NCBI GenBank assembly: GCA_963801505.1
Contig: CAWDEY010000022.1
Span: forward strand, 100,199-164,198
DNA from: JAOUFP01 sp963801505
Lineage (GTDB): Bacteria > Nitrospirota > Thermodesulfovibrionia > Thermodesulfovibrionales > UBA6898
Direction: 5' to 3'
DNA: 64,000 nt
Below, piece after piece: positions 17,843 through 26,823 of the stretch. The number at the start of each line of letters is the position of its first letter. Position 1 is the first letter of the stretch. The notes under the pieces are model-generated. The model did no database searches and was not told the origin of the DNA. It worked only from the letters and a program-made list of their open reading frames with translations. Position numbers and translations under genes: made by a program.

Positions 17843-19120
17843 ATGCAACTCCGTATCTCCAATGTCATACATACTACAAATATTCTGACTGCAATACTGT
17901 CCGTAATAATTGCTGTCTCAATTCCTGCCATCTACTTTTCCGTCGGATATATTAAACTTAGCTCTTTTCTTTCAATGGAAACAGAAATCAATGCCCATGA
18001 TCTGACCAGCATGATTAATCAAAATCCCCTCTGGTGGCACTACGAGACTATGAGAATGGAAGAATTTCTGGCACGCCGACCTATAGACAAAACAAAGGAA
18101 AGACGTTGCATAATCAACACAAAAGACGTTTTGCTGGCAGAGGTTGATGACAAGCCGGACTTGCCTCTAATAAAGCACAGTCGGAATCTCCTCGACTCGG
18201 GGCGCATTGTGGGGAGAATTGAGATAAGCCGCTCTCTCAGACATCTCCTGGTATCTACGGTTTACAGTACATTATTGGGCATAATTACCGGACTGCTGAT
18301 TTATGGCTATATACGCAGGGTCCCCCTGCGCGCCTTAAGCGACTTGCTGGGTAATCTTAATAAGTTGACCCGGACCCTGGAGCAAAGGGTCGCTGAAGAA
18401 ATTGCAAAAGGAAGAGAAAAAGACCATTTATTGATACAACAGGCAAAGCTTGCTTCCATGGGCGAAATGATCGGCAATATTGCACATCAATGGAGGCAGC
18501 CTCTTAATAACATCGGGCTTTTAATACAGGACTTAAAGAACGCGCATGAGTTTGGGGACTTTGACAAAGAGTATCTTAATGTTAGCGTTGACAAAGCCAT
18601 GGCTATAATACAGGGCATGTCCGCGACTATAGACGATTTCAGATATTTCTTTACGCCGCAAAAAGAACCCCAGAAATTCAGCGTGGCGGAGTCTGTAAAC
18701 AAGGCCATTTCTTTTGTAAATCCAAGCTTCAAAAAAAACGGCATTGACATTGAAATTGACATAAAAGAAGACATAACCATTGAAGGTTTTCCCAATGAAT
18801 ATTCCCAGGTACTTTTAAACCTCCTCAATAATGCAAAAGATGTTCTCATTGAAAGAGAGGTAAAACACCCCAAGGTCACCATACGCCTCTTAAGGGAGGA
18901 CCATAGGGCCCTGCTGACTATAAGGGACAATGGCGGCGGCATTCCTGAGGATATCATGGACAAGATATTCGAGCCATATTTTTCAACCAAGCAAAATGAC
19001 AAGGGCACCGGGATAGGGCTCTATATGTCAAAAATGATTATAGAGAATAAAGGGAATGGAAAACTGACCGCAAAAAATACCGAAGACGGTGCGGAATTCA
19101 GGATAGAGATACATGCTTAA
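17843..19120 (+). CDS. Membrane sensor histidine kinase
   Basis: A 425-residue kinase, 9 bp after the binding-protein gene. TM1 spans about residues 13-38 and TM2 about 138-158, enclosing a small periplasmic domain of about 100 residues. A short coiled segment leads to the H-box with H215 in GNIAHQWRQPLN, a subtype common in Proteobacteria and Nitrospirota. The ATPase domain has LLNLLNNAKDVL (N-box), DNGGGIP and GTGIGLYMSKMI. The cognate regulator is presumably the receiver protein two genes upstream. A strong terminator follows the stop codon. Confidence 0.92.
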   Translation: MQLRISNVIHTTNILTAILSVIIAVSIPAIYFSVGYIKLSSFLSMETEINAHDLTSMINQNPLWWHYETMRMEEFLARRPIDKTKERRCIINTKDVLLAEVDDKPDLPLIKHSRNLLDSGRIVGRIEISRSLRHLLVSTVYSTLLGIITGLLIYGYIRRVPLRALSDLLGNLNKLTRTLEQRVAEEIAKGREKDHLLIQQAKLASMGEMIGNIAHQWRQPLNNIGLLIQDLKNAHEFGDFDKEYLNVSVDKAMAIIQGMSATIDDFRYFFTPQKEPQKFSVAESVNKAISFVNPSFKKNGIDIEIDIKEDITIEGFPNEYSQVLLNLLNNAKDVLIEREVKHPKVTIRLLREDHRALLTIRDNGGGIPEDIMDKIFEPYFSTKQNDKGTGIGLYMSKMIIENKGNGKLTAKNTEDGAEFRIEIHA

Positions 19121-19126
19121 TACAAT

Positions 19127-19168
19127 AGAGAAGGGCGCCCTTTACAGCAGCGCCCTTCTCTTTTTTTA
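19127..19168 (+). terminator. Rho-independent terminator of the regulator/binding protein/kinase operon
   Basis: The 11-bp perfect stem GAGAAGGGCGC / GCGCCCTTCTC (19128-19160), with an 11-nt loop, is followed directly by a run of seven T. It begins eight bases after the kinase stop codon. Confidence 0.88.
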
Positions 19169-19208
19169 TCTGTTTAAGACCTGACCGGTCTTAGCACCCT
19201 CTCGGGCT

Positions 19209-19382
19209 TCAACCACCGCCGGAGAAAAGACCGTTGACTTCGGAAACACTCATCGGTGCAATAATTTTCAACTGTTTCTCACCGCAATTGGGGCAGGCTT
19301 CCTTTTGAAGATCTTCGTCCTTATCTATAACGGTTGCGTACTGATTACCGCACTTCTGGCACTTACATCTGTTATAAGACAT
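19209..19382 (-). CDS. 57-residue zinc-ribbon protein (FmdB-like)
   Basis: A short gene read from ATG 19382 to TGA at 19209. The product has CKCQKCGNQY near the start and CPNCGE at residues 30-35, giving two CxxC knuckles of a zinc ribbon, and ends in a Gly-rich tail (FSGGG). A strong ribosome site GGAGGTG stands seven bases before the ATG, which supports translation. FmdB-like ribbons are small putative regulatory proteins; no specific function can be given. It stands alone between the convergent kinase operon and the efflux operon. Confidence 0.75.
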   Translation of the reverse strand: MSYNRCKCQKCGNQYATVIDKDEDLQKEACPNCGEKQLKIIAPMSVSEVNGLFSGGG

Positions 19383-19485
19383 TTTTATTCACCTCCAGGT
19401 TTTACGCATCACAAATGATATTAATTTCATTGTTGCGACACAGTTTAATTATAGCATATTATGTCTTCAAATTTCACTCTTTGCC

Positions 19486-22400
19486 TTACTCTTTTTCCTC
19501 CTCTTTAAATTCAGTTTCCTCTGCCCGCAAAGGACAGATTTTTTCCTTAAAAAACTCATAATAGAGAAGAGGGACCGCAATCAGTGTCAGCGCTGTTGCG
19601 GCAACTGCTCCGAACATCATCGCTATCGCAAGCCCCTGGAATATCGGATCAAAAAGCATAACAAAAGAGCCTACCACCACAGCAGCAGCGGTCAAGGCTA
19701 TAGGCCTGAAACGTACAGCCCCTGCCTTTATCAAAGCGTTTCTCAGGCCTCCGCAGTCACGCCATTCCATCTGTACAAAGTCTATGAGCAGGACCGAGTT
19801 CCTCACAATGATGCCTGCAAGTGCGATAAATCCAATCATCGATGTAGCGGTAAAGAACGCGCCGAATATCCAGTGCCCCGGGAGTATGCCCACGAGAGTC
19901 AAAGGGATTGGGGCCATAATGATCAGCGGGGTCACGAAATTCCTGAACCAGGCAACGACAAGGATATAGATCAGGACCAAAACAGCGGCAAAGGCGATCC
20001 CCAGGTCCCTGAAAACCTCATAGGTAATTTGCCACTCCCCGTCCCACTTCATGGAATAGGTATTTTCAAGCCATGGCTGAACTGAATAATACTGTTTGAG
20101 TTCATAGCCTTCGGCAAGCTTCAATTTTTTTATTGCGTCTTTCATTTTTAGAATCGCGTATACAGGACTCTCAGCGCCGCCTGCAACATCTCCGGTCACA
20201 TAGACCACGCGTTTGAGGTTCTTATGATAAATCGTCTTGTCCTCTGTCCCTTCCCTGACCTTCACAAGCTCTGAAAGGGGCAGAAGCCTTCCGGATGCCG
20301 AAGGCACGGATATGTCCCCAAGCGATGAGGCACTTGACCTCATCTTAAGAGGCAACTGAAGATAGAGTTCAACAGGCTCTTTCTCCCTGTCAAGATGGAC
20401 AAGGCCTGCCGACATTCCCCCGAGCGCTGTCCTCATACTCTGGGAGACAGCCTCGGTTGTTATGCCGTTTTGTGCGGCCTTTTCCCTGTCAACATCAAAG
20501 GTGAACTTTTTTTGATCATCCTCGACCTCCCAGTCAACATCCACAACACCCCCGGTATTTTCAAATATGCGTTTAACATCAGCCGCTATCTCTATCTGTC
20601 TCTTTTGGTCAGGCCCGTATATCTCAGCCACCAGGGTGCTCAGAACAGGAGGCCCGGGGGGGATCTCCGCCACCTTTACTTTAGCATGGTATTTGTCGGC
20701 GATCCTCTTAAGTTCCGGCCTCATACGTTTGGCGATATCATGGCTCTGCGCCTTTCTACTTCCCTTGCCTACGAAATTGACCTGCAAATCAACTACATTG
20801 CTGCCGGAACGCAGGAAATAATGCCTTACAAGACCATTGAAATTATAGGGGGCTGCAGTCCCTGTATAAGTCTGATAGTCTGTAACCTCAGGCACGGTCT
20901 TTATATAATCCCCCATCTCTCTTGCAAGCGCCGCGCTCTCTTCAAGGGTGACCCCTTCGGGCATATCCACTATGATCTGGACTTCACTTTTGTTGTCAAA
21001 GGGAAGCATCTTGAGCTTCACTCCCTTTAACGGAATGAGCAGGAGTGACATACCAAGCAACACCAGAACAATGGCAAGGGCCGCAACCCGCTTATTCTTA
21101 TTATCGATAAGCGGGCCCAGAATCTTTTCATAGAAGCCATAGAGTTTTCCATTTTCTTCATGTCCTGAAGGCTTCACATTTTTTAATACCTTATAGCTCA
21201 TCCAGGGGCTCACAATAAAGGCTATAAGGAGCGAAAATATCATTGCAGCAGATGCGCCGACGGGAATAGGTCTCATGTACGGACCCATGAGTCCGGAAAC
21301 AAAGGCCATCGGAAGCAAGGCCGCGATTACTGCAAAGGTGGCGAGAATGGTGGGATTGCCGACCTCATCGACAGCTAATACTGCAGTCAGGGGCTCTATC
21401 TTGTGCATCCTGAAATGCCTGTGGATATTTTCTACCACCACTATCGCGTCATCAACGAGGATACCTATTGAAAATATCAGCGCGAAGAGGGTCACCCTGT
21501 TGAGGGTATAGCCATAAAGGTAATTGATCAGCAGTGTAAGGGACAGTGTCACGGGCACAGCCACCGCAACTACAATAGATTCCCTCCAGCCAAGCGCGAG
21601 GGCTATCAGTATGATGACTGAGAGGGACGCAATTAATAAGTGTTCCAGAAGCTCGTTGGACTTTTCCTTTGCGGTTTCTCCGTAGTTTCTCGTTATAGTG
21701 ACTTCTACGTCCGAAGGTATAAGATTTCCCTTAAGGGCAGCTATCTTTTTTATCGCCTCATCAGCAACGATACTGGCGTTTGCCCCCTTCTTTTTTGAAA
21801 GCGTCAGTGTGACAGCCTCGTATTGGCCTGATTTAGAGTAGGCTGTTGAAATCCCCTTTTTTTCCGCCTCAGGCCCAAGCCCCATAAAGACATAATTCGA
21901 GGGCTCTTCAGGACCGTCTTTTATCTGAGCAACGTCCCGGAGATAGACAGGCTTTCCGTCCGATACCCCTATCACAAGAGCTCCTATCTCATCGGAATTC
22001 TTCAGAAAGGCACCAGTATCAACAAGGTATTCCCTGTTGCCCGAAGAAAACGCGCCTGAGGGTAAAATAAAGTTTGCCTTCTGGAGCGCGCCGATTATCT
22101 GAAACGATGAGGCGCTATAGGCCTTCAAACGGCCAGGGTCAAGGGATATCCTGACCTGCCTCTTCTGTCCGCCGATGACGCTTGTCTCTGAAACATCCTT
22201 GTCCTTTTTTACCTCTTCGCAGACTTCCTGGGCAACACGCCTCAACTCATAGCCGCTGTAACGGCTGCTCCAAAGCGTAAAGGTGGCAATGGGGACGTCG
22301 TCTATGGATTTTGCCTTTACCAGCGGCTGGGAAACACCTGAAGGGACCTTGTCATAATGAGACATCAGTTTGTTATACAGTTTTACGAGACTTGTCTCCA

Positions 22401-22719
22401 TATCTTCGCCGACGTAGAATCTGACGATAGTGAGGTTCATCCCAGGCTTAACTATTGAATAGACATATTCAACGCCTTTTATCTCCCAGAGGAACTTCTC
22501 AATCGGCCTCGTAACACGTTCCTCCACCTCTTTGGCCGAGGCCCCGGGATACGAGACCATGACATCTATCATTGGAACAACGATCTGCGGCTCCTCTTCT
22601 CTGGGTGTCACTATAATCGCAAAAATACCGAGAAGAAGTGAGGCAAGCACTATCAGGGGAGTGAGCTTTGATTTTATAAATGCTTTCGCAATCTTTCCGG
22701 CTATACCTATTCCGTTCAT
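19486..22719 (-). CDS. RND-family efflux transporter (AcrB/HAE1-like)
   Basis: A 1077-residue inner-membrane pump with the duplicated RND layout: TM1, a large periplasmic loop (about 35-345), TM2-6, TM7, a second loop and TM8-12. TM4 carries the proton-relay pair in FSIGILVDDAIVVVENIHRH, the DD signature of the HAE1 drug-efflux group rather than the single-Asp heavy-metal group. Partner genes for the adaptor and outer-membrane channel lie upstream on the same strand. A 245-bp gap holding repeats separates it from the adaptor gene. The start ATG 22719 has AAGGA upstream. Substrate unknown. Confidence 0.93.
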   Translation of the reverse strand: MNGIGIAGKIAKAFIKSKLTPLIVLASLLLGIFAIIVTPREEEPQIVVPMIDVMVSYPGASAKEVEERVTRPIEKFLWEIKGVEYVYSIVKPGMNLTIVRFYVGEDMETSLVKLYNKLMSHYDKVPSGVSQPLVKAKSIDDVPIATFTLWSSRYSGYELRRVAQEVCEEVKKDKDVSETSVIGGQKRQVRISLDPGRLKAYSASSFQIIGALQKANFILPSGAFSSGNREYLVDTGAFLKNSDEIGALVIGVSDGKPVYLRDVAQIKDGPEEPSNYVFMGLGPEAEKKGISTAYSKSGQYEAVTLTLSKKKGANASIVADEAIKKIAALKGNLIPSDVEVTITRNYGETAKEKSNELLEHLLIASLSVIILIALALGWRESIVVAVAVPVTLSLTLLINYLYGYTLNRVTLFALIFSIGILVDDAIVVVENIHRHFRMHKIEPLTAVLAVDEVGNPTILATFAVIAALLPMAFVSGLMGPYMRPIPVGASAAMIFSLLIAFIVSPWMSYKVLKNVKPSGHEENGKLYGFYEKILGPLIDNKNKRVAALAIVLVLLGMSLLLIPLKGVKLKMLPFDNKSEVQIIVDMPEGVTLEESAALAREMGDYIKTVPEVTDYQTYTGTAAPYNFNGLVRHYFLRSGSNVVDLQVNFVGKGSRKAQSHDIAKRMRPELKRIADKYHAKVKVAEIPPGPPVLSTLVAEIYGPDQKRQIEIAADVKRIFENTGGVVDVDWEVEDDQKKFTFDVDREKAAQNGITTEAVSQSMRTALGGMSAGLVHLDREKEPVELYLQLPLKMRSSASSLGDISVPSASGRLLPLSELVKVREGTEDKTIYHKNLKRVVYVTGDVAGGAESPVYAILKMKDAIKKLKLAEGYELKQYYSVQPWLENTYSMKWDGEWQITYEVFRDLGIAFAAVLVLIYILVVAWFRNFVTPLIIMAPIPLTLVGILPGHWIFGAFFTATSMIGFIALAGIIVRNSVLLIDFVQMEWRDCGGLRNALIKAGAVRFRPIALTAAAVVVGSFVMLFDPIFQGLAIAMMFGAVAATALTLIAVPLLYYEFFKEKICPLRAEETEFKEEEKE

Positions 22720-22794
22720 CCCTTGTCCTTTTATAAATCTTAGTTCAAACTTTACGACTTAGCGTCTGTGTATAGACAGCCTGAATCAGGGAAA

Positions 22795-22880
22795 AGGCTG
22801 ACATTACCGCAAGCAAAGCGCGTCGGGAATCATTCTTTCCAGCCATCGGAAAGATTCCGGACAAGCCGGAATGACAAATT
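22795..22880 (-). repeat. Dispersed intergenic repeat, family D, copy 1
   Basis: Contains AAAGATTCCGGACAAGCCGG and CGCAAGCAAAGCGCGTCGGG; in reverse these match TCATTCCGGTTTCTCCGGAA and GATTCCCGACGCGTTTCACT in the copy at 52631-52752. The hairpin-forming TTCCGG/CCGGAA part is a widespread type of intergenic element. It lies between the adaptor and pump genes. Confidence 0.6.
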
Positions 22881-22920
22881 ACCGGCAAAAATGTCAAGTT
22901 CAGACACAGACTCTACTTAG

Positions 22921-22978
22921 CATTTACTACTTACATTTACTACTTACTATTTACTACTTACTATTTACTGCTTACTTA
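22921..22978. repeat. Short tandem repeat of TTTACTACTTAC type
   Basis: About five imperfect 12-14 bp units of the form CATTTACTACTTA / CTATTTACTACTTA. They run across the stop codon of the adaptor gene at 22965, so the last adaptor codons (ISKQ) are written by the repeat. Slippage here would alter only the extreme C-terminus. Confidence 0.7.
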
Positions 22979-24038
22979 TCATCCCGCCGTCAACGGCCTT
23001 TTCCACCCCATCGACAATCACGGCGTCGCCTGGATTCAGTCCTGAAAGTATCTCAATCCTGTCTCCATAAAGCTTCCCGACTCTAACCAGCCTGTAAGTA
23101 ATAACAGAATTCTTGTCGACCGTATAAACCCCGGTGAGTTGTCCTTTTTCTACAACCGCCTTTTTCGGGACAAGCAGTGACTGCTTCTTTCCCACTGGTA
23201 TGGACACTCTGGCGTAATATCCGTTTTTCAGGTCTTTATCACTTATGGCAATCTTAACAAGAAAACTTCTGGTCATGGGATCTACGGAGGGAACAACCTC
23301 GGAGACTTTTCCGGCAAGCTCTCTGTTCAATGCGTCAATAAATACAGACACAGCCATACCTGCTTTCACCGTCCCCGAAAGTTTCTCGTCTGCATTGACT
23401 TCGACCCTGAAGGCTGAGTTGTCTTCCACTGTGAGCAGGGGCGCCCCGGGCACAGCCATACTTCCCACCTCTATCTTCTTTTCTGTGACAGCCCCTGAAG
23501 ACGGTGAGGTAATCCGGGTAAAACCATGATATACCCGAGCCTCTGCCAGCATGGCCTTGGCCCTTTCGTATTCGATATCCGTCATTTTTTTCCTGGTCTC
23601 GATCTGGTCGAGTTCCTGTCCGGCAAGGGCCTTCTCATCATAGAGTTTTTTATAGCGCTGATAGGTGATGTCTGATAAAGACTGTTGCTGTTTCGCGCCT
23701 TCCAGCCCTTTTTCCGCTGCCTTCACCCTCTGTGCGACATCTCTGTCATCTATTGTCAGAAGGAGCTGGCCTGCTGAGACCCGGTCTCCTTCTTTTACCC
23801 TGAGAGACGTGACCGTCCCCATCATACGACTCGCTATTATACTGCTGGTCTTTGCCCTGACCGTACCTGTTGTCTCAAAGTATTCGTCAACCTCCGAAGA
23901 CTTTAACACTTCAGATTTTATTCCTGTTACCTGTTCCCTTTTTACTTCATGGACGCCGGACTTTATCTTATCTCCGCAACCCGCCAGAACAATGCCAGCA
24001 ATAACTATTATAAATAGGGCGTATATGTTTCTTTTCAT
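22965..24038 (-). CDS. RND efflux periplasmic adaptor (membrane fusion) lipoprotein
   Basis: I take ATG 24038 as start because AGGAGG lies just before it; a GTG at 24053 would overlap the channel gene's stop. The protein is 357 residues. It has a lipoprotein signal (IVIAGIVLAGC, lipidated Cys at 21), a barrel-sandwich half-motif (RVKEGDRVSAGQLLLTIDDR), a helical hairpin (about 85-150), the returning lipoyl half (FTRITSPSSGAVTEKKIEVG) and beta-barrel and membrane-proximal domains. It links the inner-membrane pump to the TolC-like channel. The tail is encoded in a short tandem repeat. Confidence 0.92.
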   Translation of the reverse strand: MKRNIYALFIIVIAGIVLAGCGDKIKSGVHEVKREQVTGIKSEVLKSSEVDEYFETTGTVRAKTSSIIASRMMGTVTSLRVKEGDRVSAGQLLLTIDDRDVAQRVKAAEKGLEGAKQQQSLSDITYQRYKKLYDEKALAGQELDQIETRKKMTDIEYERAKAMLAEARVYHGFTRITSPSSGAVTEKKIEVGSMAVPGAPLLTVEDNSAFRVEVNADEKLSGTVKAGMAVSVFIDALNRELAGKVSEVVPSVDPMTRSFLVKIAISDKDLKNGYYARVSIPVGKKQSLLVPKKAVVEKGQLTGVYTVDKNSVITYRLVRVGKLYGDRIEILSGLNPGDAVIVDGVEKAVDGGMISKQ

Positions 24039-24049
24039 TTTCGTCCTCC

Positions 24050-25417
24050 TCACTTCTCTACCCCAAGGTCCTTTAGTATCGTCCCGCTCTGAAATCCGAG
24101 GTCCGCAACAGCTGTCAGATACGCCCCTTCCTTTTCAACAACATTTGCCCTTGAAGCATCGAGGTTTGTCTGAACGTCAAGCAGGTCGGCCATCGTCGAG
24201 AGATCATTTTCGTATCTCTTCCTGACCAGCCTCCTGCCCTCCTCTGCTGAATTAAGAGCATGCTCCGCCAGTTCGAGTTTTTTCCTTTCTTCCCCGACCG
24301 TCAGGTACGCGTCATATATCCTGAAAGATATCTGTTTTTTCAGGCCTTCCAGATATTCACCAGCCTCTGCGATCTGATATTGCGCCTTTGAGCGTTCGTG
24401 TTCCCGCTTTGTCCCATCAAAAAGCTCCCATCTCAGAAATGCCGTCACCTGCCAGCTATTCCCCTCATCTGCAAAAGGACTGCGATGACTGTTCATCTGG
24501 TAAGCGCCGCCAATGCCTGCGGTCGGCAGATAACCTGCATTGGCCATCTTCAGGGCATTCTCAGCATTCTTGTATCGCGTTTCAAGACTTTTCAGGTCCT
24601 TTCTCGACAAGGCAGTTCCTGTATAGAATTCCAGTTCTCTGACATCAAGTCTTGGCCTCTCTTTATCCACATCAACGGCCTCTGTCAATCCCATCATCAA
24701 ACCAAGCGCCCTTTTGGCAACTGCGAGGTCCTTGCAGGCAGAGACATTTTTTGCTTCTGCGGATGACAATGCCACCTGCGCCCTCAGCATATCGGAATAA
24801 AGCCCGAGTCCGGCATTATATCGTGCCTCCGCGATCCTCAGATGTTCCTTTGCGTCCCCGATACCCTTCTCTGTAACTGCAACAAACTCCTTTGCGGTCT
24901 GTATCCCGAGATAGGTTTTAAAAATATTCAGTGCGACTTCTTCTCTTTTTCTGCCGAAGTCATCGCCCTTTGCAGAGTATTCCTCCTTCGCCATATCAAC
25001 ACCGATATAGGCCCCGGGCGCAAACACCGCCTGCTCAAAGGAAAAGCCCGTCTGAAAATCATTTATGGTCGCCGGGTGATTGAATGTGTCGGGAGCGCCC
25101 CCCAGGTCGGCAGTCGAAAACCTCTCCTGGTTGAGCTTTGCCATAAAGGCATAGGTAGGGTTGTTGGTCCTCATGAACCGCTCCTCAAATGCCAGCTTCG
25201 GCAGGAGGAAGCTCTTTGCTATACCTATGTCCTCCCTGTGTGCGGAAAGGGCCCTTTCGTTGGCCCTCAGTTCAGGGTTTCCTGACATAGCCTGTTCAAT
25301 AGCCTCCCTGAGAGATAAGACCCTTTCCTGAGGTAACGCCTTCGCGGGCAGTAAAAGAAACAGGGAACACCAGATAATAAATACCTGTAAAAAATTGAGG
25401 AACATTTTTTTAGCCAC
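24050..25417 (-). CDS. TolC-family outer-membrane efflux channel
   Basis: A 455-residue protein with a signal peptide (FLNFLQVFIIWCSLFLLLPA) and the duplicated helical pattern of outer-membrane efflux proteins (LREAIEQAMSGNPELRANER in the first half; RKRYENDLSTMADLLDVQTN near the end). The frame opens at GTG 25417; ATG 25405, with AGGGGTG about nine bases upstream, is equally plausible. It follows arsR by two bases and precedes the adaptor, so the order is regulator, channel, adaptor, pump. It forms the exit duct of the efflux system. Confidence 0.92.
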   Translation of the reverse strand: MAKKMFLNFLQVFIIWCSLFLLLPAKALPQERVLSLREAIEQAMSGNPELRANERALSAHREDIGIAKSFLLPKLAFEERFMRTNNPTYAFMAKLNQERFSTADLGGAPDTFNHPATINDFQTGFSFEQAVFAPGAYIGVDMAKEEYSAKGDDFGRKREEVALNIFKTYLGIQTAKEFVAVTEKGIGDAKEHLRIAEARYNAGLGLYSDMLRAQVALSSAEAKNVSACKDLAVAKRALGLMMGLTEAVDVDKERPRLDVRELEFYTGTALSRKDLKSLETRYKNAENALKMANAGYLPTAGIGGAYQMNSHRSPFADEGNSWQVTAFLRWELFDGTKREHERSKAQYQIAEAGEYLEGLKKQISFRIYDAYLTVGEERKKLELAEHALNSAEEGRRLVRKRYENDLSTMADLLDVQTNLDASRANVVEKEGAYLTAVADLGFQSGTILKDLGVEK

Positions 25418-25419
25418 CC

Positions 25420-25827
25420 CTAAACTTTCAATGCCTTACTACGGCTTATTGACCTACTATAATCAGAGAAAGTCTTCATATCGCACTTTCCAGTCTTTTT
25501 CTGAAACTCCTCGCAATCACGTAGTGACCTGAGGTCTTCTGATAAAATCCTATCACCTTTTAAGGTCTCCTTCAACAGCTCAATCAGTCTGCTGTTGAGA
25601 ACATCCATCTTTTTCTTGATGGAATAAAAGACCAGCTTCCCTTCCTTACGTTCTGTCAGAAAACCTGCGTCACCAAGGAGCTTCAGGTTCCTCGATACAA
25701 GCGGCTGTGACACCCCCAAAACCCCCATGATCTGGCAGACGCACAATTCCCTTCTCATCAGGAGCATCAGTATCCTCAGTCGGGTATTGTCTGATAACAG
25801 TTTCATAAGCTTTTCCATTTTTTTCAT
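25420..25827 (-). CDS. ArsR-family metalloregulator-type repressor
   Basis: From ATG 25827 the product is 135 residues; an upstream ATG at 25869 would add 14 residues read through the palindromic operator region and is less likely. The winged helix contains LCVCQIMGVLGVSQPLVSRN, in which the ELCVC segment matches the metal-binding CxC of ArsR-type sensors. The C-terminal tail has further Cys (DCEEFQKKTGKCDM). It heads the efflux operon and would repress it until a thiophilic metal or metalloid binds. That link is inference: the pump itself looks like a drug-type RND, so the inducer is uncertain. Confidence 0.85.
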   Translation of the reverse strand: MKKMEKLMKLLSDNTRLRILMLLMRRELCVCQIMGVLGVSQPLVSRNLKLLGDAGFLTERKEGKLVFYSIKKKMDVLNSRLIELLKETLKGDRILSEDLRSLRDCEEFQKKTGKCDMKTFSDYSRSISRSKALKV

Positions 25828-25854
25828 ATAAACATATAAACATATATTTATATG
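25825..25854. promoter_or_regulatory. Candidate ArsR operator: CATATAAA inverted and direct repeats
   Basis: Three 8-bp units: CATATAAA at 25825-25832 and again at 25833-25840, then its exact inverse TTTATATG at 25847-25854 after a 6-bp spacer. The 25833-25854 part is a perfect inverted repeat (8-6-8). It sits directly over the start of arsR, where an autoregulatory ArsR dimer would bind. No separate -10/-35 pair was assigned. Confidence 0.55.
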
Positions 25855-25989
25855 ATTGTCAAGTGGCATTTCCTGCAGTCTGAATTATTTTAATTATTGG
25901 GCAGGGGGGAAAGGGGGTGAAACTCCGATATGTCCTAAAGAAGAGAGTTCGTAAAATTACCGTCTCTGCAACTGATAAAACGATAAAGA

Positions 25990-26220
25990 CTATTTTTTCT
26001 TGATATAGTAGTTTAGCACCAGTCCGTCCTGATGCGTCTCCAGAAGCTCATCTCCGCTATGCTCAAGATAAGAATGAAAAGTAAGCTTTGTTGTTACATC
26101 ATCTGCCGTGACCTGAAGAATCTGGCCGGATTGCATTGACTTCAGAGTCTGCTTTGCCATTAAAAGAGGCCTCGGGCAGAGCTGTCCCTTCACGTCGATA
26201 ACCTGATCTGCTTTTATCAC
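25990..26220 (-). CDS. TusA-family sulfur-carrier protein
   Basis: A 76-residue protein with the family signature around C15 (VKGQLCPRPLLMAKQTL) and the two-layer alpha/beta pattern, including LQVTADDVTTKL. TusA-type proteins carry persulfide sulfur for tRNA thiolation, molybdenum cofactor delivery or sulfur oxidation. No DsrE, rhodanese or tRNA-thiolation gene lies next to it, so the pathway cannot be named. A repeat of family A lies immediately upstream. Confidence 0.88.
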   Translation of the reverse strand: MIKADQVIDVKGQLCPRPLLMAKQTLKSMQSGQILQVTADDVTTKLTFHSYLEHSGDELLETHQDGLVLNYYIKKK

Positions 26221-26287
26221 TGGTGCCTCCCTGGATTTTTTTTATTAGAGCAGAGAACATACTATATTGTAAAGCTATTTTTTTCGT

Positions 26288-26380
26288 GAAATGGATGGAA
26301 AGCGATATTGCTAACTAATATAATGAAAAATATATCTTGCATTGAGATTACCCGCGGTCCTGCGAAAGAGATCATCAATT
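26288..26380 (+). repeat. Dispersed intergenic repeat, family A, copy 3 (diverged)
   Basis: Matches family A in order: AAATGGATGGAAAGCGATA, CTAATATAATGAAAAA, CTTGCATTGAGATTACCCGC and ATCATCAATT. It lacks the internal hairpin segment of the longest copy. It lies between the TusA and DksA-like genes. Confidence 0.65.
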
Positions 26381-26397
26381 CTCTGAACAAATTCCTA

Positions 26398-26733
26398 CTA
26401 TTCATCCTCACATCTAATGCATCTCGTTGTTTCAGGCACAACTAAAAGCCTCGCCAGCGGTATAGGCTGTTCACAGATAAAACAGGTGCCGAACTCCGGA
26501 TCATCTATCCTCTTTAGCGCACTCTCCAGCTTATTCAGTCTGATCCTCGCGGCGCGCAACTCACGTTCGTCAGAGCTTTTCATCTTTATCATGTCCCTCA
26601 GACTTAACCTCCCGCCAGGACCTTCAGGAGAAAGCATATTTGCCGGTTCCTCCGTAACAGCGACAAGCTTTTTTAATGTATTGCTTTCAGTGGAGATCTT
26701 TTTTACAAGCCTTTGTCTTTGCTGCTTTGTCAT
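26398..26733 (-). CDS. DksA/TraR-type zinc-finger protein
   Basis: A 111-residue protein: an N-terminal helical coiled-coil (MTKQQRQRLVKKISTESNTL onward, with RIRLNKLESALKRI) and a C-terminal C4 finger (FGTCFICEQPIPLARL ... TRCIRCED). The layout matches DksA/TraR proteins that bind the RNA polymerase secondary channel. The acidic coiled-coil tip (DxxDxA) typical of true DksA is not obvious, so this may be a DksA-like paralogue. Monocistronic, read divergently from the rluD-like gene. Confidence 0.85.
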   Translation of the reverse strand: MTKQQRQRLVKKISTESNTLKKLVAVTEEPANMLSPEGPGGRLSLRDMIKMKSSDERELRAARIRLNKLESALKRIDDPEFGTCFICEQPIPLARLLVVPETTRCIRCEDE

Positions 26734-26823
26734 AAGCTGACCATCTCCTCCGCCAATATAAATAAACCATAAGATTCATTGATGTTACCTAATTTACCAT
26801 ATTTCAGGTAATATTATTCTAAG

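Noticed and set aside
22921..22978. TTTACTACTTAC tandem repeat considered as a CRISPR or iteron array
   Set aside because: Units are 12-14 bp without spacers and overlap a gene end; no cas or replication gene is nearby.
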